DNA of 64,000 nt, from the NCBI RefSeq assembly GCF_014283215.1, contig NZ_JACOMF010000001.1, forward strand, positions 62,001 to 126,000, read 5' to 3'. Shown here in pieces: positions 27,567 through 38,052 of this stretch (the stretch's first letter is position 1; each line of letters starts with the position of its first letter). This stretch comes from Siccirubricoccus deserti. GTDB lineage: Bacteria > Pseudomonadota > Alphaproteobacteria > Acetobacterales > Acetobacteraceae. A program made the translations under genes and the position numbers. A model generated the notes under the pieces. That model was given only the letters and a program-made list of their open reading frames with translations. It was not told the DNA's origin and did not search any database.

Positions 27567-28310
27567 ATGTGCACCGTCATCCTGCTCCGCCGGCCGGGCC
27601 ATGCCTGGCCGGTGCTGATCGCCGCCAACCGGGACGAGCTTCTGGACCGCCCGGCCGACCGGCCCGGCCCCTGGTGGCCGGACCGGCCCGGTGTGGTCGG
27701 CGGCCGCGACCGCACCGGCGGCGGCACCTGGATGGCGGTGAACCGCGCCGGAGTGGTCGCCACGGTGCTGAACCGGCCGGCCAGCCTGGGGCCGGCGCCG
27801 GGCAAGCGCTCCCGTGGCGAGCTGCCGCTGCGGGCGCTGGAGGAAAGCAGCGCCGCCGCCGCCGCCGCCGCCATAACCGCCCTGCCGGCCGAGCAATGGC
27901 GCTCCTTCAACATGGTGGTCGCGGACCGCAACGAGGCCTTCTTCCTGCGCGGCCTCGGCCTGGGCCAGGTGACGGCGGCGCCGCTGCCGGAGGGGGTCAG
28001 CATGGTCACCGCGCATGACCCGAACGACCTCTCAAGCCCGCGCACCGCCCGCCACCTGCCCCGCTTCCAGGCCGCCCCGCCACCCGACCCGTTGCGCGGT
28101 GACTGGGCGGGATGGGAGGAGCTGCTGGCCGATGGCGACACCAGCGGCGACGAGACCGTGCCACGCGGGGCGGCGCTGCGGGTGCCGCCGCTTGGCGGCT
28201 TCGGCACGGTCTCGGCCAGCCTGCTGGCGCTCGGCGCCGATGGCAGGGTGATCTGGCGCTTCGCCGATGGCCCGCCCGGGGCGGCGCCCTTCGTGCCGGT
28301 GGCGGTCTGA
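27567..28310 (+). CDS. NRDE/TANGO2-family protein
   Basis: The 247-aa product starts MCTVILLRR with the family's Cys2 and carries [14 protein letters not shown], the NRDE motif, followed by [15 protein letters not shown] and ATVLNRP. TANGO2-like proteins have an N-terminal-nucleophile-like fold and are linked to haem or lipid handling in eukaryotes; bacterial function is uncertain. The ATG at 27567 is preferred to the GTG at 27561 because it places Cys at position 2. It precedes purC by 148 nt on the same strand. Confidence 0.87.
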   Translation: MCTVILLRRPGHAWPVLIAANRDELLDRPADRPGPWWPDRPGVVGGRDRTGGGTWMAVNRAGVVATVLNRPASLGPAPGKRSRGELPLRALEESSAAAAAAAITALPAEQWRSFNMVVADRNEAFFLRGLGLGQVTAAPLPEGVSMVTAHDPNDLSSPRTARHLPRFQAAPPPDPLRGDWAGWEELLADGDTSGDETVPRGAALRVPPLGGFGTVSASLLALGADGRVIWRFADGPPGAAPFVPVAV

Positions 28311-28458
28311 GCGGCCGCTCAGGCCAAGGCTCCCCGCCCGTGGCGGTATGGCCGGCCGCTTGCTATACCGCCCTCGCCAGCGAGCCGGCCGCCTCCGGTG
28401 CCCTGCCCTGGCTCCGGGCCAAGGCTCCCCCCCGGCCGAGAGAAGGAAGTTTCCCACC

Positions 28459-29223
28459 ATGGCGCGACGCCGTCAGCTCTACGAGGGCAAGGCCAAGATC
28501 CTGTTCGAAGGCCCCGAGCCCGGCACGCTGGTGCAGTATTTCAAGGATGACGCCTCCGCCTTCAACGCGCAGAAGAAGGGCACCATCACCGGCAAGGGCG
28601 TGCTGAACAACCGCATCAGCGAATACCTGATGACCCGGCTGATGGAGATCGGCGTCCCGACCCATTTCATCCGCCGGCTCAACATGCGCGAGCAACTGAT
28701 CCGCGAGGTGGAGATCATCCCGCTGGCGGTGGTGGTGCGCAACGTCGCGGCCGGCAGCCTGAGCAGCCGGCTCGGCATCGCCGAGGGCACGCGGCTGCCA
28801 CGTTCCATCCTGGAGTACTACTACAAGAACGCCGCGCTGAACGACCCGATGGTGTGCGAGGAGCACATCACCGCCTTCGGCTGGGCAGCGACCCAGGACC
28901 TCGACGACATGGTCCAGCTGGCGCTTCGGGTGAACGACTTCCTCTCCGGCCTGCTGCTCGGCGTTGGCATCACCCTGGTCGACTTCAAGGTCGAATTCGG
29001 CCGGCTGTACGAGAATGACGAGATGCGCATTGTCCTGGCCGATGAGATCAGCCCGGATAATTGCCGCCTCTGGGATGCCAAGACTGGCGAGAAGATGGAC
29101 AAGGATCGCTTCCGCCGCGACCTCGGCAAGGTCGAGGAAGGCTATCAGGAAGTCGCCCGCCGCCTCGGCATCCTGCCGGAGGCGGGGGTGCGGGACATGA
29201 AGGGGCCGGAGACGATCCAGTGA
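28459..29223 (+). CDS. purC: Phosphoribosylaminoimidazole-succinocarboxamide synthase
   Basis: The 254-aa product starts [20 protein letters not shown]. It shows SAICAR-synthetase motifs: [46 protein letters not shown] and [10 protein letters not shown], and [12 protein letters not shown]. It ligates aspartate to CAIR using ATP. A strong GAAGGAAG site precedes the ATG. It heads the run purC-purS-purQ-purL. Confidence 0.96.
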   Translation: MARRRQLYEGKAKILFEGPEPGTLVQYFKDDASAFNAQKKGTITGKGVLNNRISEYLMTRLMEIGVPTHFIRRLNMREQLIREVEIIPLAVVVRNVAAGSLSSRLGIAEGTRLPRSILEYYYKNAALNDPMVCEEHITAFGWAATQDLDDMVQLALRVNDFLSGLLLGVGITLVDFKVEFGRLYENDEMRIVLADEISPDNCRLWDAKTGEKMDKDRFRRDLGKVEEGYQEVARRLGILPEAGVRDMKGPETIQ

Positions 29224-29278
29224 TCGTCGCCACCTGCCGCCGGGCGCCGGGCGCCGCGGCCGATTATCGGAGGGTTGG

Positions 29279-29518
29279 ATGAAGGCGCTGGTGACCGTGA
29301 TGCCGAAGACCGGCGTGCTGGACCCGCAGGGCAAGGCGATCGGCCACGCATTGGCGGGGCTCGGCTTCGCCGGCGTCGGCGAGGTGCGGGCCGGCAAGGT
29401 GATCGAGCTGGAGCTGGCCGAGACCGACCCGGCCAAGGCCCGCGCCGCGGCCGAGGAGATGGCGCGCAAGCTGCTGGCCAATACGGTGATCGAGAGCTTC
29501 TCGGTCAGCCTGGCCTGA
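29279..29518 (+). CDS. purS: FGAM synthase subunit PurS
   Basis: The 79-aa product (MKALVTVMPKTGVLDPQGKA and KVIELELAET) has the normal PurS length and pattern. PurS dimers bridge PurQ and PurL to make the three-part formylglycinamidine ribonucleotide synthetase. It lies between purC and a small membrane protein gene that precedes purQ. Confidence 0.95.
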   Translation: MKALVTVMPKTGVLDPQGKAIGHALAGLGFAGVGEVRAGKVIELELAETDPAKARAAAEEMARKLLANTVIESFSVSLA

Positions 29519-29521
29519 GCG

Positions 29522-29758
29522 ATGGTCAAGACCTCGCTCCTCATCATGGCGGTGCTGACGGTGCTGATCAGCATCGGGCTGCGTTGGCGGGAGGAGCGGG
29601 TCGGGGCGCTGAAGCCGGTGCCCGCGCCGCGGCGTGGCTGGGTGGCGGCGCAGAAGCACAAGCTGAACCGCTGGCTGACCGCGGCGACGCTCGCGGTGGT
29701 GGTGACCTTGCTGGTGCTCGGCGGGCTGCACTGGCTCCGGGTCTGGCAGAGCGAATGA
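29522..29758 (+). CDS. Small two-helix membrane protein within the pur cluster
   Basis: The product is 78 aa. It has an N-terminal hydrophobic helix (LLIMAVLTVLISIGL), a basic central loop (RRGWVAAQKHKLNRWL) and a second helix (AATLAVVVTLLVLGGLHWL). No family is recognised. It starts 3 nt after the purS stop and ends about 46 nt before purQ, so is almost certainly co-expressed with purine genes. A role in purine synthesis is not implied by sequence. Confidence 0.75.
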   Translation: MVKTSLLIMAVLTVLISIGLRWREERVGALKPVPAPRRGWVAAQKHKLNRWLTAATLAVVVTLLVLGGLHWLRVWQSE

Positions 29759-29804
29759 GCGGCGCGCGCCGGCTGATGATGTTGGGTTCAGGGAGTAACC
29801 CGCG

Positions 29805-30503
29805 ATGAAGGCTGCGATCATCCTCTTCCCCGGCATCAACCGGGAACGCGACATGGCGCTGGCGCTGGCGCGCGTCACCGGCCGCAAGCCGCAGATGCTG
29901 TGGCACCGCGACACCGCGCTGCCGGCGGGGCTCGACCTGGTGGTGCTGCCGGGCGGCTTTTCCTACGGCGACTACCTGCGCTGCGGCGCCATGGCGGCGC
30001 AGAGCCCGATCATGCAGGCGGTGAAGGCGCATGCGGCGCGCGGCGGCCATGTGCTCGGCGTCTGCAACGGCTTCCAGATGCTGACCGAGGCCGGGCTGCT
30101 GCCGGGGGCGCTGCTGCGCAACGCCTCGCTGCGCTTCCTGTCGATGGATTGCCAGATGAAGGTGGAGCGCGCCGACACCGCCTTCACCAACCGCTTCCAG
30201 CGCGGCCAGGTGTTCCGCGCGACCATGGCCCATGGTGACGGCAATTACTTCGCCGATGACGCAACCCTCGACCGGCTGGAGGGCGAGGGGCTGGTCGCGC
30301 TGCGCTACGCCACGCCGCAGGGCGAGGTGACCGCCGCGGCCAACCGCAACGGCAGCGCCCGCAGCATCGCCGGCGTGCTGTCGCCGAACCTGCGGGTGCT
30401 GGGGCTGATGCCCCACCCGGAGAACCAGGTTGACCCGCTGATCGACGGCACCGACGGCCTGCCGCTGTTCGAGAGCCTGGCCGAGAATTTCGCCGCGGCC
30501 TGA
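29805..30503 (+). CDS. purQ: FGAM synthase glutaminase subunit PurQ
   Basis: The 232-aa class I glutamine amidotransferase has the nucleophile Cys in [10 protein letters not shown], the early [16 protein letters not shown], and the catalytic His-x-Glu in LMPHPEN. It supplies ammonia to PurL. Length is normal for the separate-subunit type. A purine-rich AGGGAGTAA region precedes the ATG. Confidence 0.96.
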   Translation: MKAAIILFPGINRERDMALALARVTGRKPQMLWHRDTALPAGLDLVVLPGGFSYGDYLRCGAMAAQSPIMQAVKAHAARGGHVLGVCNGFQMLTEAGLLPGALLRNASLRFLSMDCQMKVERADTAFTNRFQRGQVFRATMAHGDGNYFADDATLDRLEGEGLVALRYATPQGEVTAAANRNGSARSIAGVLSPNLRVLGLMPHPENQVDPLIDGTDGLPLFESLAENFAAA

Positions 30504-30510
30504 GGATTCC

Positions 30511-32724
<2,214 letters not shown>

Positions 32725-32742
32725 TTCGAGGAGCGCGGACGG

Positions 32743-32976
32743 ATGGCGATGCAGCCGGGAGAGATCGAGGCGCTGATCAAGGCGGCGCTGCCCGACGCGC
32801 AGGTGACCATCGAGGATCTGGCCGGGGATGGCGACCATTACGCCGCCACGGTCGTCTCCGAGAGTTTCCGCGGCAAGAGCCGGGTGCAGCAGCACCAGCT
32901 CATCTACGCCGCCCTGCGTGGCCGCATGGGTGCCGAGTTGCACGCCCTGGCGTTGCAGACCTCGGCCCCTGCCTGA
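32743..32976 (+). CDS. bolA: BolA-family protein
   Basis: The 77-aa product shows the BolA domain: IEALIKAALPDAQVTIEDL, the GDGDHYAATVVSESF stretch with the conserved His, and RVQQHQLIYAAL. BolA proteins pair with monothiol glutaredoxins to bind 2Fe-2S clusters and take part in Fe-S and iron homeostasis; grxD follows at once. GAGGAG precedes the start. It is co-linear with purL. Confidence 0.93.
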   Translation: MAMQPGEIEALIKAALPDAQVTIEDLAGDGDHYAATVVSESFRGKSRVQQHQLIYAALRGRMGAELHALALQTSAPA

Positions 32977-33077
32977 ACCTGGACCAAGCCCCGCGCGCCC
33001 GATCGCGGAGCAGCACTGCGTCAGCCAGCAGCGAAGCGTGAATCGGCCGCGCTTCCGAGCGAAGTGAGGAAGAGAGC

Positions 33078-33416
33078 ATGACCAACCCCGCATTCGAGCG
33101 CATCGAGGCCGAGATCAAGGCGACCCCCGTGGTGCTGTTCATGAAGGGCACCCCGGTGTTCCCGCAGTGCGGCTTCTCCGCCCGGGTGGTGCAGATCCTC
33201 AGCCACCTCCAGGTGCCCTTCAAGGGCGTCAACGTGCTCGAGGACATGGAAATCCGCGAAGGGATCAAGGCCTACACCAACTGGCCGACCATCCCGCAGC
33301 TCTATGTCGGTGGCGAGTTCGTCGGCGGCTGCGACATCGTGATGGAGATGTTCCAGGCCGGTGAGCTGCAGAGCATGCTGAAGGACAAGGGCGTCCCGGT
33401 CGCCGCCGAGGCCTGA
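33078..33416 (+). CDS. grxD: Monothiol glutaredoxin Grx4
   Basis: The 112-aa product contains [19 protein letters not shown] with the monothiol CGFS active site, [20 protein letters not shown] and a C-terminal GELQSML helix. It is a CGFS glutaredoxin carrying a bridging 2Fe-2S cluster with glutathione, in partnership with BolA encoded just upstream. The ATG follows a GAGGAAGAGAG site. Confidence 0.96.
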   Translation: MTNPAFERIEAEIKATPVVLFMKGTPVFPQCGFSARVVQILSHLQVPFKGVNVLEDMEIREGIKAYTNWPTIPQLYVGGEFVGGCDIVMEMFQAGELQSMLKDKGVPVAAEA

Positions 33417-33493
33417 TGCGGCGCCACGCAGGCCGGCAGCGCCTGCGCGGGACGATGGCTCCGGAGGCGGATGCGTCCGGGCCTGCGGTAGCG

Positions 33494-33538
33494 GGCTGAC
33501 CTTGAACGGTCAGCCTGCCCTGGCGGGGGCGCCAGGGC
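33494..33538. terminator. Tandem hairpins between convergent grxD and dksA
   Basis: The first hairpin is GGCTGACC (33494-33501) with GGTCAGCC (33508-33515). The second is GCCCTGGCG (33517-33525) with CGCCAGGGC (33530-33538), which abuts the dksA stop. The position between convergent genes suggests a bidirectional terminator; there is no T-tract. Confidence 0.65.
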
Positions 33539-33539
33539 C

Positions 33540-33956
33540 TCAGTCGTCGCGGTGGACGCGCTCCATCCGCTCGTGCCGCTCCTGCGCCTCGATGGACAGG
33601 GTGGCGATCGGGCGGGCTTCCAGGCGGCGCAGGCCGATGGGCTCCCCGGTTTCCTCGCAATAGCCGTAGGTCCCGTTCTCGATCCGCTCGATCGCCTGAT
33701 CGATCTTGGAGATCAGCTTGCGTGCCCGATCCCGGGTGCGAAGCTCCAGCGCGCGGTCGGTCTCGACACTGGCCCGGTCGGTCAGATCGGCCTCGGTGAT
33801 TCCGCCGGCCGAAAGGCTTGCCAGGGTATCTCCTGCCTCGCGCAGCAGGTCCTGGCGCCAACGCAGCAGCTTCTGGCGGAAATATGCCAGCTGCTGCGCG
33901 TTCATGAACTCTTCGTCGTCAGTGGGTCGGTAGTCTGGCGGCAGCGTTATCAGCAT
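33540..33956 (-). CDS. dksA: RNA polymerase-binding transcription factor DksA
   Basis: The 138-aa product has a coiled coil with the tip motif DLTDRAS (the D-x-x-D-x-A type that enters the polymerase secondary channel), then RTRDRARKLISKIDQAI and GYCEETGEPIGLRRLEARP. Only one zinc-finger cysteine remains; the other positions are Thr, Leu/Ser and similar, as in many alphaproteobacterial DksA proteins. It mediates stringent-type control with ppGpp. The start MLITLPPDYRPTDDEEF is chosen at 33956; upstream in-frame codons are less likely. Confidence 0.93.
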   Translation of the reverse strand: MLITLPPDYRPTDDEEFMNAQQLAYFRQKLLRWRQDLLREAGDTLASLSAGGITEADLTDRASVETDRALELRTRDRARKLISKIDQAIERIENGTYGYCEETGEPIGLRRLEARPIATLSIEAQERHERMERVHRDD

Positions 33957-34089
33957 GTTCTGGACGGCCCCAAGCCTCCGAAGGTCCGGGCCCGTCGCTC
34001 CGGCTCCCGAGGCGGGCCGGACCATACAGGTGTGCCCTCCCCTACGCCAAGGGGTTGCGACCTCGCAAATTCCTGATAGATCGTGGTTT

Positions 34090-34533
34090 TCATTCAGCCG
34101 ACACGAAAAGGTTCCCGCCGCGGCGGGCGATTTCTACGTGAGCGCGCAGAACCACCCCCTGCACCACTACCTGTAGCTCGGGGTCGGCCCCCGCATCCCC
34201 CGGCGTGAGCGCCGCCAGCCGCTCCAGCCGCGCCGGGTCGACGCCACCGGCGAGCAGATCGAGCTGCAGCCCGGCCAGTTCCTCCAGCAGCGACTCGGCC
34301 CGTTGCCGTGCCGCGGCATCCCGTCGGGCTGCCTCCCCACCCTCCTGCAGGGCGAGCAGGCCGAGCCCGAGCGGGCCGGCCGGCGCCACCGCGGCTACCC
34401 CGGCGCCTGCGCCGCTGCCCGCGGCCGGCAGGCTGAAGCCCCCGCCGGTCCGCCCCCCTCGCACCCCGCCCACTGCCCCGCCCACTGCCCCGCCCGCTGG
34501 CGCACCGCCGCCCGCCCTGCCGACACCACGCAT
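34090..34533 (-). CDS. fliX: Flagellar assembly regulator FliX
   Basis: The 147-aa product starts MRGVGRAGGGAPAGG. After a Gly/Ala-rich segment comes the FliX-like core: FSLPAAG, GLLALQEGGEAARRDAAARQ (key residues), AESLLEELAGLQLDLLAG and a C-terminal VVLRAHVEIARR. In Caulobacter FliX links flagellar assembly to sigma-54 activator FlbD. It is divergent from flgI, with a sigma-54 promoter match between them. Low complexity at the N-terminus makes the exact start less certain. Confidence 0.85.
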   Translation of the reverse strand: MRGVGRAGGGAPAGGAVGGAVGGVRGGRTGGGFSLPAAGSGAGAGVAAVAPAGPLGLGLLALQEGGEAARRDAAARQRAESLLEELAGLQLDLLAGGVDPARLERLAALTPGDAGADPELQVVVQGVVLRAHVEIARRGGNLFVSAE

Positions 34534-34614
34534 TTCCTGCCTCCTCTGCCCCGCCGGCCCGGCAATCCGCGCCGCCGCCCGGCAGACCCTGCCGCCCTGG
34601 CCCCGCCCAAACCC

Positions 34615-34630
34615 TGGCACGGCCGTTGCT
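34615..34630 (+). promoter_or_regulatory. Sigma-54 promoter for flgI operon
   Basis: TGGCACG at 34615-34621, four bases, then TTGCT at 34626-34630 is a full match to the -24/-12 consensus with the correct 10-nt spacing between GG and GC. It lies about 65 nt upstream of the proposed flgI start, where class II flagellar promoters are expected. Confidence 0.85.
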
Positions 34631-34695
34631 GTCCCGGCCTACCGGGCGGCAGGGCGACACGCGCCGGGACCGCCGTCAGCGGATCGGAGACGAGC

Positions 34696-35829
34696 TTGGC
34701 CGAAAATGCTTTCGCAAGCGCGAAGAGCTCCCTGGCGATGGCCGCCCTTGCCGGGCTGCTCGCCTTGTTCGGTGGCCCCGGGGCGGCGGCGCAATCGGTC
34801 CGGATCAAGGATATCGCCGACATCGAGGGGGTCCGCGACAACCAGCTGGTCGGCTACGGGCTGGTGGTCGGACTGGCCGGCACCGGTGACCGGCTGCGGA
34901 CCGCGATCTTCACCCGGCAATCGCTGGTCGGCATGCTGGAACGCCTCGGCGTCAACACCCGCGACAATGAGGTGCGGCTGGACACCCGCAACATCGCCGC
35001 GGTGATGGTCACCGCCAACCTGCCGGCCTTTGCCCGGCCGGGCAGCCGGATCGACATCGCGGTCTCGGCGCTGGGCGACGCCACCAACCTGCAGGGCGGC
35101 ACCCTGCTGGTCACCCCGCTGCTCGGCGCCGATGGCGAGGTCTATGCGGTGGCCCAGGGCGCCGTCGCCACTGGCGCGATCGCGGCCCGTGGCGCCGCCG
35201 CCAGCATCCAGCGCGGCGTGCCGACCAGCGCCCGCATCGCCAATGGCGGCATCGTCGAGCGCGAGGTGCCCTTCGCCTTCTCCGGTCGCAATACGCTGCG
35301 GCTGGCGTTGCGCAATCCGGACCTGACCACCGCCCGGCGGATCGCCGTCGCCATCAACCGCGGCGCCGCCGGCACCGCCACCGCCACCGATCCGCGCACC
35401 GTGGCGCTGAACCTGGTGGGGCGGGATGCGATCTCCTTCCTCGCAGGGATCGAGCAGCTGCGGGTGGAGCCGGACATGATGGCCCGGGTGGTGATCGAGG
35501 AAGCCTCCGGCACCATCGTCATGGGCGCGAACGTGCGGGTCTCCACCGTGGCGATCGCCCAGGGAAACCTGACCATCCGCGTCACCGAGACACCGCAGGT
35601 GAGCCAGCCCAACCCGCTCGCGGCCGGCGAGACGGTGGTGGTGCCGCGCACCGGCATCGAGGTGGACGACCAGGCGGAGCGCCGCGTCGGCGTGCTGAAC
35701 GGCGGGGTCAGCCTGCAGGAGCTGGTGCGCGGGCTGAACTCGCTCGGCGTCGGCCCGCGCGACCTGATCAGCATCCTGCAGGCCATCAAGGCGGCCGGGG
35801 CGCTGCAGGCCGAGATGGAGTTGCGGTGA
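34696..35829 (+). CDS. flgI: Flagellar P-ring protein FlgI
   Basis: The protein is about 377 aa. An export signal (AALAGLLALFGGPGAAAQ) precedes the mature P-ring sequence VRIKDIADIEGVRDNQLVGYG, LVVGLAGTGD and TNLQGGTLLVTPLLG, with the C-terminal ALNSLGVGP-like GLNSLGVGPRDLISILQAI (key residues). FlgI polymerises in the periplasm around the rod. The start is uncertain: TTG at 34696 has GGAG upstream and gives a basic N-region (SAKSS), while ATG at 34738 gives a shorter signal. It overlaps flgJ by one base. Confidence 0.93.
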   Translation: MAENAFASAKSSLAMAALAGLLALFGGPGAAAQSVRIKDIADIEGVRDNQLVGYGLVVGLAGTGDRLRTAIFTRQSLVGMLERLGVNTRDNEVRLDTRNIAAVMVTANLPAFARPGSRIDIAVSALGDATNLQGGTLLVTPLLGADGEVYAVAQGAVATGAIAARGAAASIQRGVPTSARIANGGIVEREVPFAFSGRNTLRLALRNPDLTTARRIAVAINRGAAGTATATDPRTVALNLVGRDAISFLAGIEQLRVEPDMMARVVIEEASGTIVMGANVRVSTVAIAQGNLTIRVTETPQVSQPNPLAAGETVVVPRTGIEVDDQAERRVGVLNGGVSLQELVRGLNSLGVGPRDLISILQAIKAAGALQAEMELR

Positions 35830-36194
35830 TGGACGGCCTGCAGCGCGATGCGCCGGGCTTCGCGGCAGGCCGAGGTGGAGCCGCGCTGATGGATGACACG
35901 GTGGCCATGGCCCGCCGCGCCGCGGCACCGCCCCGGCTGCGCGAGGCGGCCCGCGCCTTCGAGGCCCAGGCCTTCGCCGCCCTGCTGAAACCCGCCTTCG
36001 CCACCGCCGACCCCAGCCGTGGCCCGCTTGGCGGCGGCGCGGCGGAGGCGAGCTGGCAGCCGATGCTGGTGGACGCCATCGCCCGGGCCGCGACCCGCGG
36101 CGGCCAGGGGCTCGGCCTTGGCGACGCGATCCTGCGCGAGATGCTGCGCCGGCAGGGCGAGACCCCCACCCCCGAGGAGACCCCGAGGCCATGA
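35829..36194 (+). CDS. flgJ: Rod-binding protein, FlgJ N-terminal type
   Basis: The 121-aa product has the rod-binding domain only: REAARAFEAQAFAALLKPAF, GPLGGGAAEASWQPMLVDAI and the closing GLGLGDAILREMLRR. The muramidase half of gamma-proteobacterial FlgJ is absent, as usual in alphaproteobacteria, so a separate enzyme must open the peptidoglycan. Its ATG overlaps the flgI stop (TGATG), and its stop overlaps the next gene. Confidence 0.88.
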   Translation: MDGLQRDAPGFAAGRGGAALMDDTVAMARRAAAPPRLREAARAFEAQAFAALLKPAFATADPSRGPLGGGAAEASWQPMLVDAIARAATRGGQGLGLGDAILREMLRRQGETPTPEETPRP

Positions 36195-36595
36195 TGATCG
36201 ATGCCCTGATCCATGCCGGCCAACGCCTGGCCGAGGCGCTGCGCGCCGAGAACGAGGCGCTGGCCGCGCTCGACATGCCGCGCGCCGCCGGGCTGGCCTC
36301 GGCCAAGCTGCAGGCCTCGGATGCCTTTGCCGCGGCCTGCGCGGCGGCGACGCGGCTCGGCGGTCAGGCCGATGGCCCGTCGCGGCGGAGCGCCGAGGAG
36401 ATGGCGGCGCGGCTGCAACGCCTGGGGGCCGAGAACCGGGCGCTGCTGGAACGCGCCATCGCGATCCAGGCGCGGGTGATAGAGACCATCGCCGGGGCGG
36501 CGCTGCCGAAGGCCGTGGCGCCGGGCTACGGCGCCATGGGCCGGCCAACGGCGCCGCGCAGCGCGCCTGCCATTGCGGTGGCTACGCGCGCCTGA
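36191..36595 (+). CDS. flgN: FlgN-like flagellar export chaperone
   Basis: The 134-aa all-helical product starts MMIDALIHAGQRLAEALRAE and has the heptad pattern ENEALAALDM...KLQASDAFAAA...LGAENRALLERAIAIQARVI typical of FlgN. FlgN holds FlgK and FlgL before export. It overlaps flgJ by 4 nt (ATGA), so is translationally coupled. Assignment rests on fold pattern, length and position rather than strongly conserved residues. Its last codons run into a tandem repeat. Confidence 0.75.
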   Translation: MMIDALIHAGQRLAEALRAENEALAALDMPRAAGLASAKLQASDAFAAACAAATRLGGQADGPSRRSAEEMAARLQRLGAENRALLERAIAIQARVIETIAGAALPKAVAPGYGAMGRPTAPRSAPAIAVATRA

Positions 36596-36673
36596 GGGCG
36601 CGACGGCTCCGCGCGCCTGAAGGGCGCGACGGCCACGCGCGCCCAACAGATGCGACAGCTACGCGGCCTGAGG
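36582..36673 (+). repeat. 26-bp tandem repeat, about 3.5 units
   Basis: Units start at 36582 (25 bp), 36607 (26), 36633 (26) and 36659 (partial), with a shared pattern C-t/c-a/c-CGCGCGCC...GGGCGCGACGG. Units 1 and 2 are nearly identical; units 3 and 4 have diverged. The array covers the 3' end of flgN and ends at the phasin stop. Confidence 0.75.
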
Positions 36674-37102
36674 TCAGCCCTGCTTGTTCATCAGCTGCTT
36701 GACCTCGCCCATCGCCTCGGTGAAGCGCGCGTTCAGCAGGGACAGCGCCTCGGTGTTCGATTTCTGGATGAGGTCGGCGACCTCGCGCATGTTGTTCACC
36801 GCCTTCTCATAGGTCGCCTTCAGCAGCTCCGCCTGGCGGGCGGCCTTGGCCTGCGGAGATTCCTGGGTGGCGAGGCTGCTCATCGCCTCGGTCATCTCGG
36901 ACATCGCCGATTGGAGGATCTCCATGTGCCGGCGGGCGACTGCCTGGGCGCCCTCCAACGCCACCCGGTTGGCGGCCGAGAGCGCCTCCAGGTTGCGGCG
37001 CTGCGCCGCCGCCAGCGCATCCATGTCCGGCATCGCGGGCAGACGGAAGTCCGCCAGCATCCGCATGAGGTCATTCGCCGGCCGGTTCATGTTGTCTGCC
37101 AT
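36674..37102 (-). CDS. Phasin family protein
   Basis: The 142-aa helical product starts MADNMNRPANDLMRML. It contains the phasin pattern LAAAQRRNLEALSAANRVAL, ARRHMEILQSAMSEM, and EKAVNNMREVADLIQKSNTEAL (key residues). Phasins coat polyhydroxyalkanoate granules. No PHA synthase is in the window; the regulator gene upstream on the same strand may or may not control it. Length and pattern match the family well. Confidence 0.88.
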   Translation of the reverse strand: MADNMNRPANDLMRMLADFRLPAMPDMDALAAAQRRNLEALSAANRVALEGAQAVARRHMEILQSAMSEMTEAMSSLATQESPQAKAARQAELLKATYEKAVNNMREVADLIQKSNTEALSLLNARFTEAMGEVKQLMNKQG

Positions 37103-37225
37103 CGGTGTCCCTCCGCCTGTTGGTCAGGCTTCTCCTCGCGTAGCGCGGATCGCCCTGTGACGGAAACGCCCGAGGGGGCGAAGCCGTTCTTTTAACAAGA
37201 GCTTATAACGGCGTCCCTGCCCTGG

Positions 37226-37807
37226 TCAGGCGCCGGCATCGAGACGCAGGCCGCGTGCCACCCGCTCCGCCTGGTCCAGCGCGCGGTCGAGCGCCGCCAT
37301 GGTGGCGCCGAGGTCGGGTGACTCATCCCGCGCCCAGGCGCGAAGGGTGGCCAGCCAGACCGCGGTCAGCCCCTTCGCCCGGGCCAGGCCGGGCAGGCCG
37401 GCGGTGCTGATCTCGGCTGCCTCCAGCATCCAGGCCATGGCGCGTGGCATCTCGGCCAGCAGCAGCAGCGCCAGCAGCGGGTCGCGCCGCAGATCCTCCA
37501 GCAGGCGGGTGATGCCGGCGCGGTGCGGCTGCAGGACATCGACGCGGCGCATGATGGCGTCGAAGACGCGGTCGCGCGGGCTGCCCGGCTGGCCGGGGAT
37601 GGTGCCGGCCAGCACCAGCTGGTCGGTCACCCGGGTGTGCAGCCGCAGCAGCGCAAGCGGGCCAGGGCAGCGCCGGCGCAGTTCCGCCGCCGGAACGCCG
37701 GAGGCGGCGACGATCCGCGCCATGGTCACGCCCGGCCATCCATGGGTTGCCACGACCTGCCAGAGGGCGGCGACGAGGCGGGTGTCGATATCCTGGGGCT
37801 CGCTCAT
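37226..37807 (-). CDS. TetR-like / COQ9-type protein
   Basis: The 193-aa product has an N-terminal helix-turn-helix pattern (VVATHGWPGVTMARIVAASGVPAAEL, key residues GVTMARIVAASG). A helical C-terminal region follows with RDRVFDAIMRRVDVLQPHR and AMAWMLEAAEI, then GLTAVWLATLRAWARDESPDL (key residues). These C-terminal features recur in alphaproteobacterial proteins labelled either TetR regulator or COQ9-like lipid-binding protein. DNA binding is therefore not certain. It lies on the same strand, upstream of the phasin gene. Confidence 0.75.
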   Translation of the reverse strand: MSEPQDIDTRLVAALWQVVATHGWPGVTMARIVAASGVPAAELRRRCPGPLALLRLHTRVTDQLVLAGTIPGQPGSPRDRVFDAIMRRVDVLQPHRAGITRLLEDLRRDPLLALLLLAEMPRAMAWMLEAAEISTAGLPGLARAKGLTAVWLATLRAWARDESPDLGATMAALDRALDQAERVARGLRLDAGA

Positions 37808-37870
37808 GGGCGTCGAGTGTGCCGCCGGGACACGCGGGCGGGAAGGGTGAACGGCGGGAAAGTGTGGATT

Positions 37871-37923
37871 GGGGGCCAGCCCCCCGCTGGGGAGACCGGC
37901 GTCCCCCCAGACCCCGGCGTGAG
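37871..37923 (+). repeat. Interspersed double-hairpin element, copy 1
   Basis: GGGGGCCAGCCCCC is followed by GGGGA..GCGTCCCCCCAGACCCCGGC. A second copy with the same architecture is at 59684-59735. Each copy can form two adjacent GC-rich hairpins. Here it sits between two minus-strand genes. Confidence 0.65.
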
Positions 37924-38052
37924 TCCAAAAGGCGGGTGGCCGACCTGGGGGCTCAGGGCGGAGCCTGACCTAACCAAGCAGGCATTTTCCGCATCGAAAC
38001 CGGATGCGCGGATCGAGCCCGTGCATGACGGAAGGGCCAGCGCCCCCCGCCC

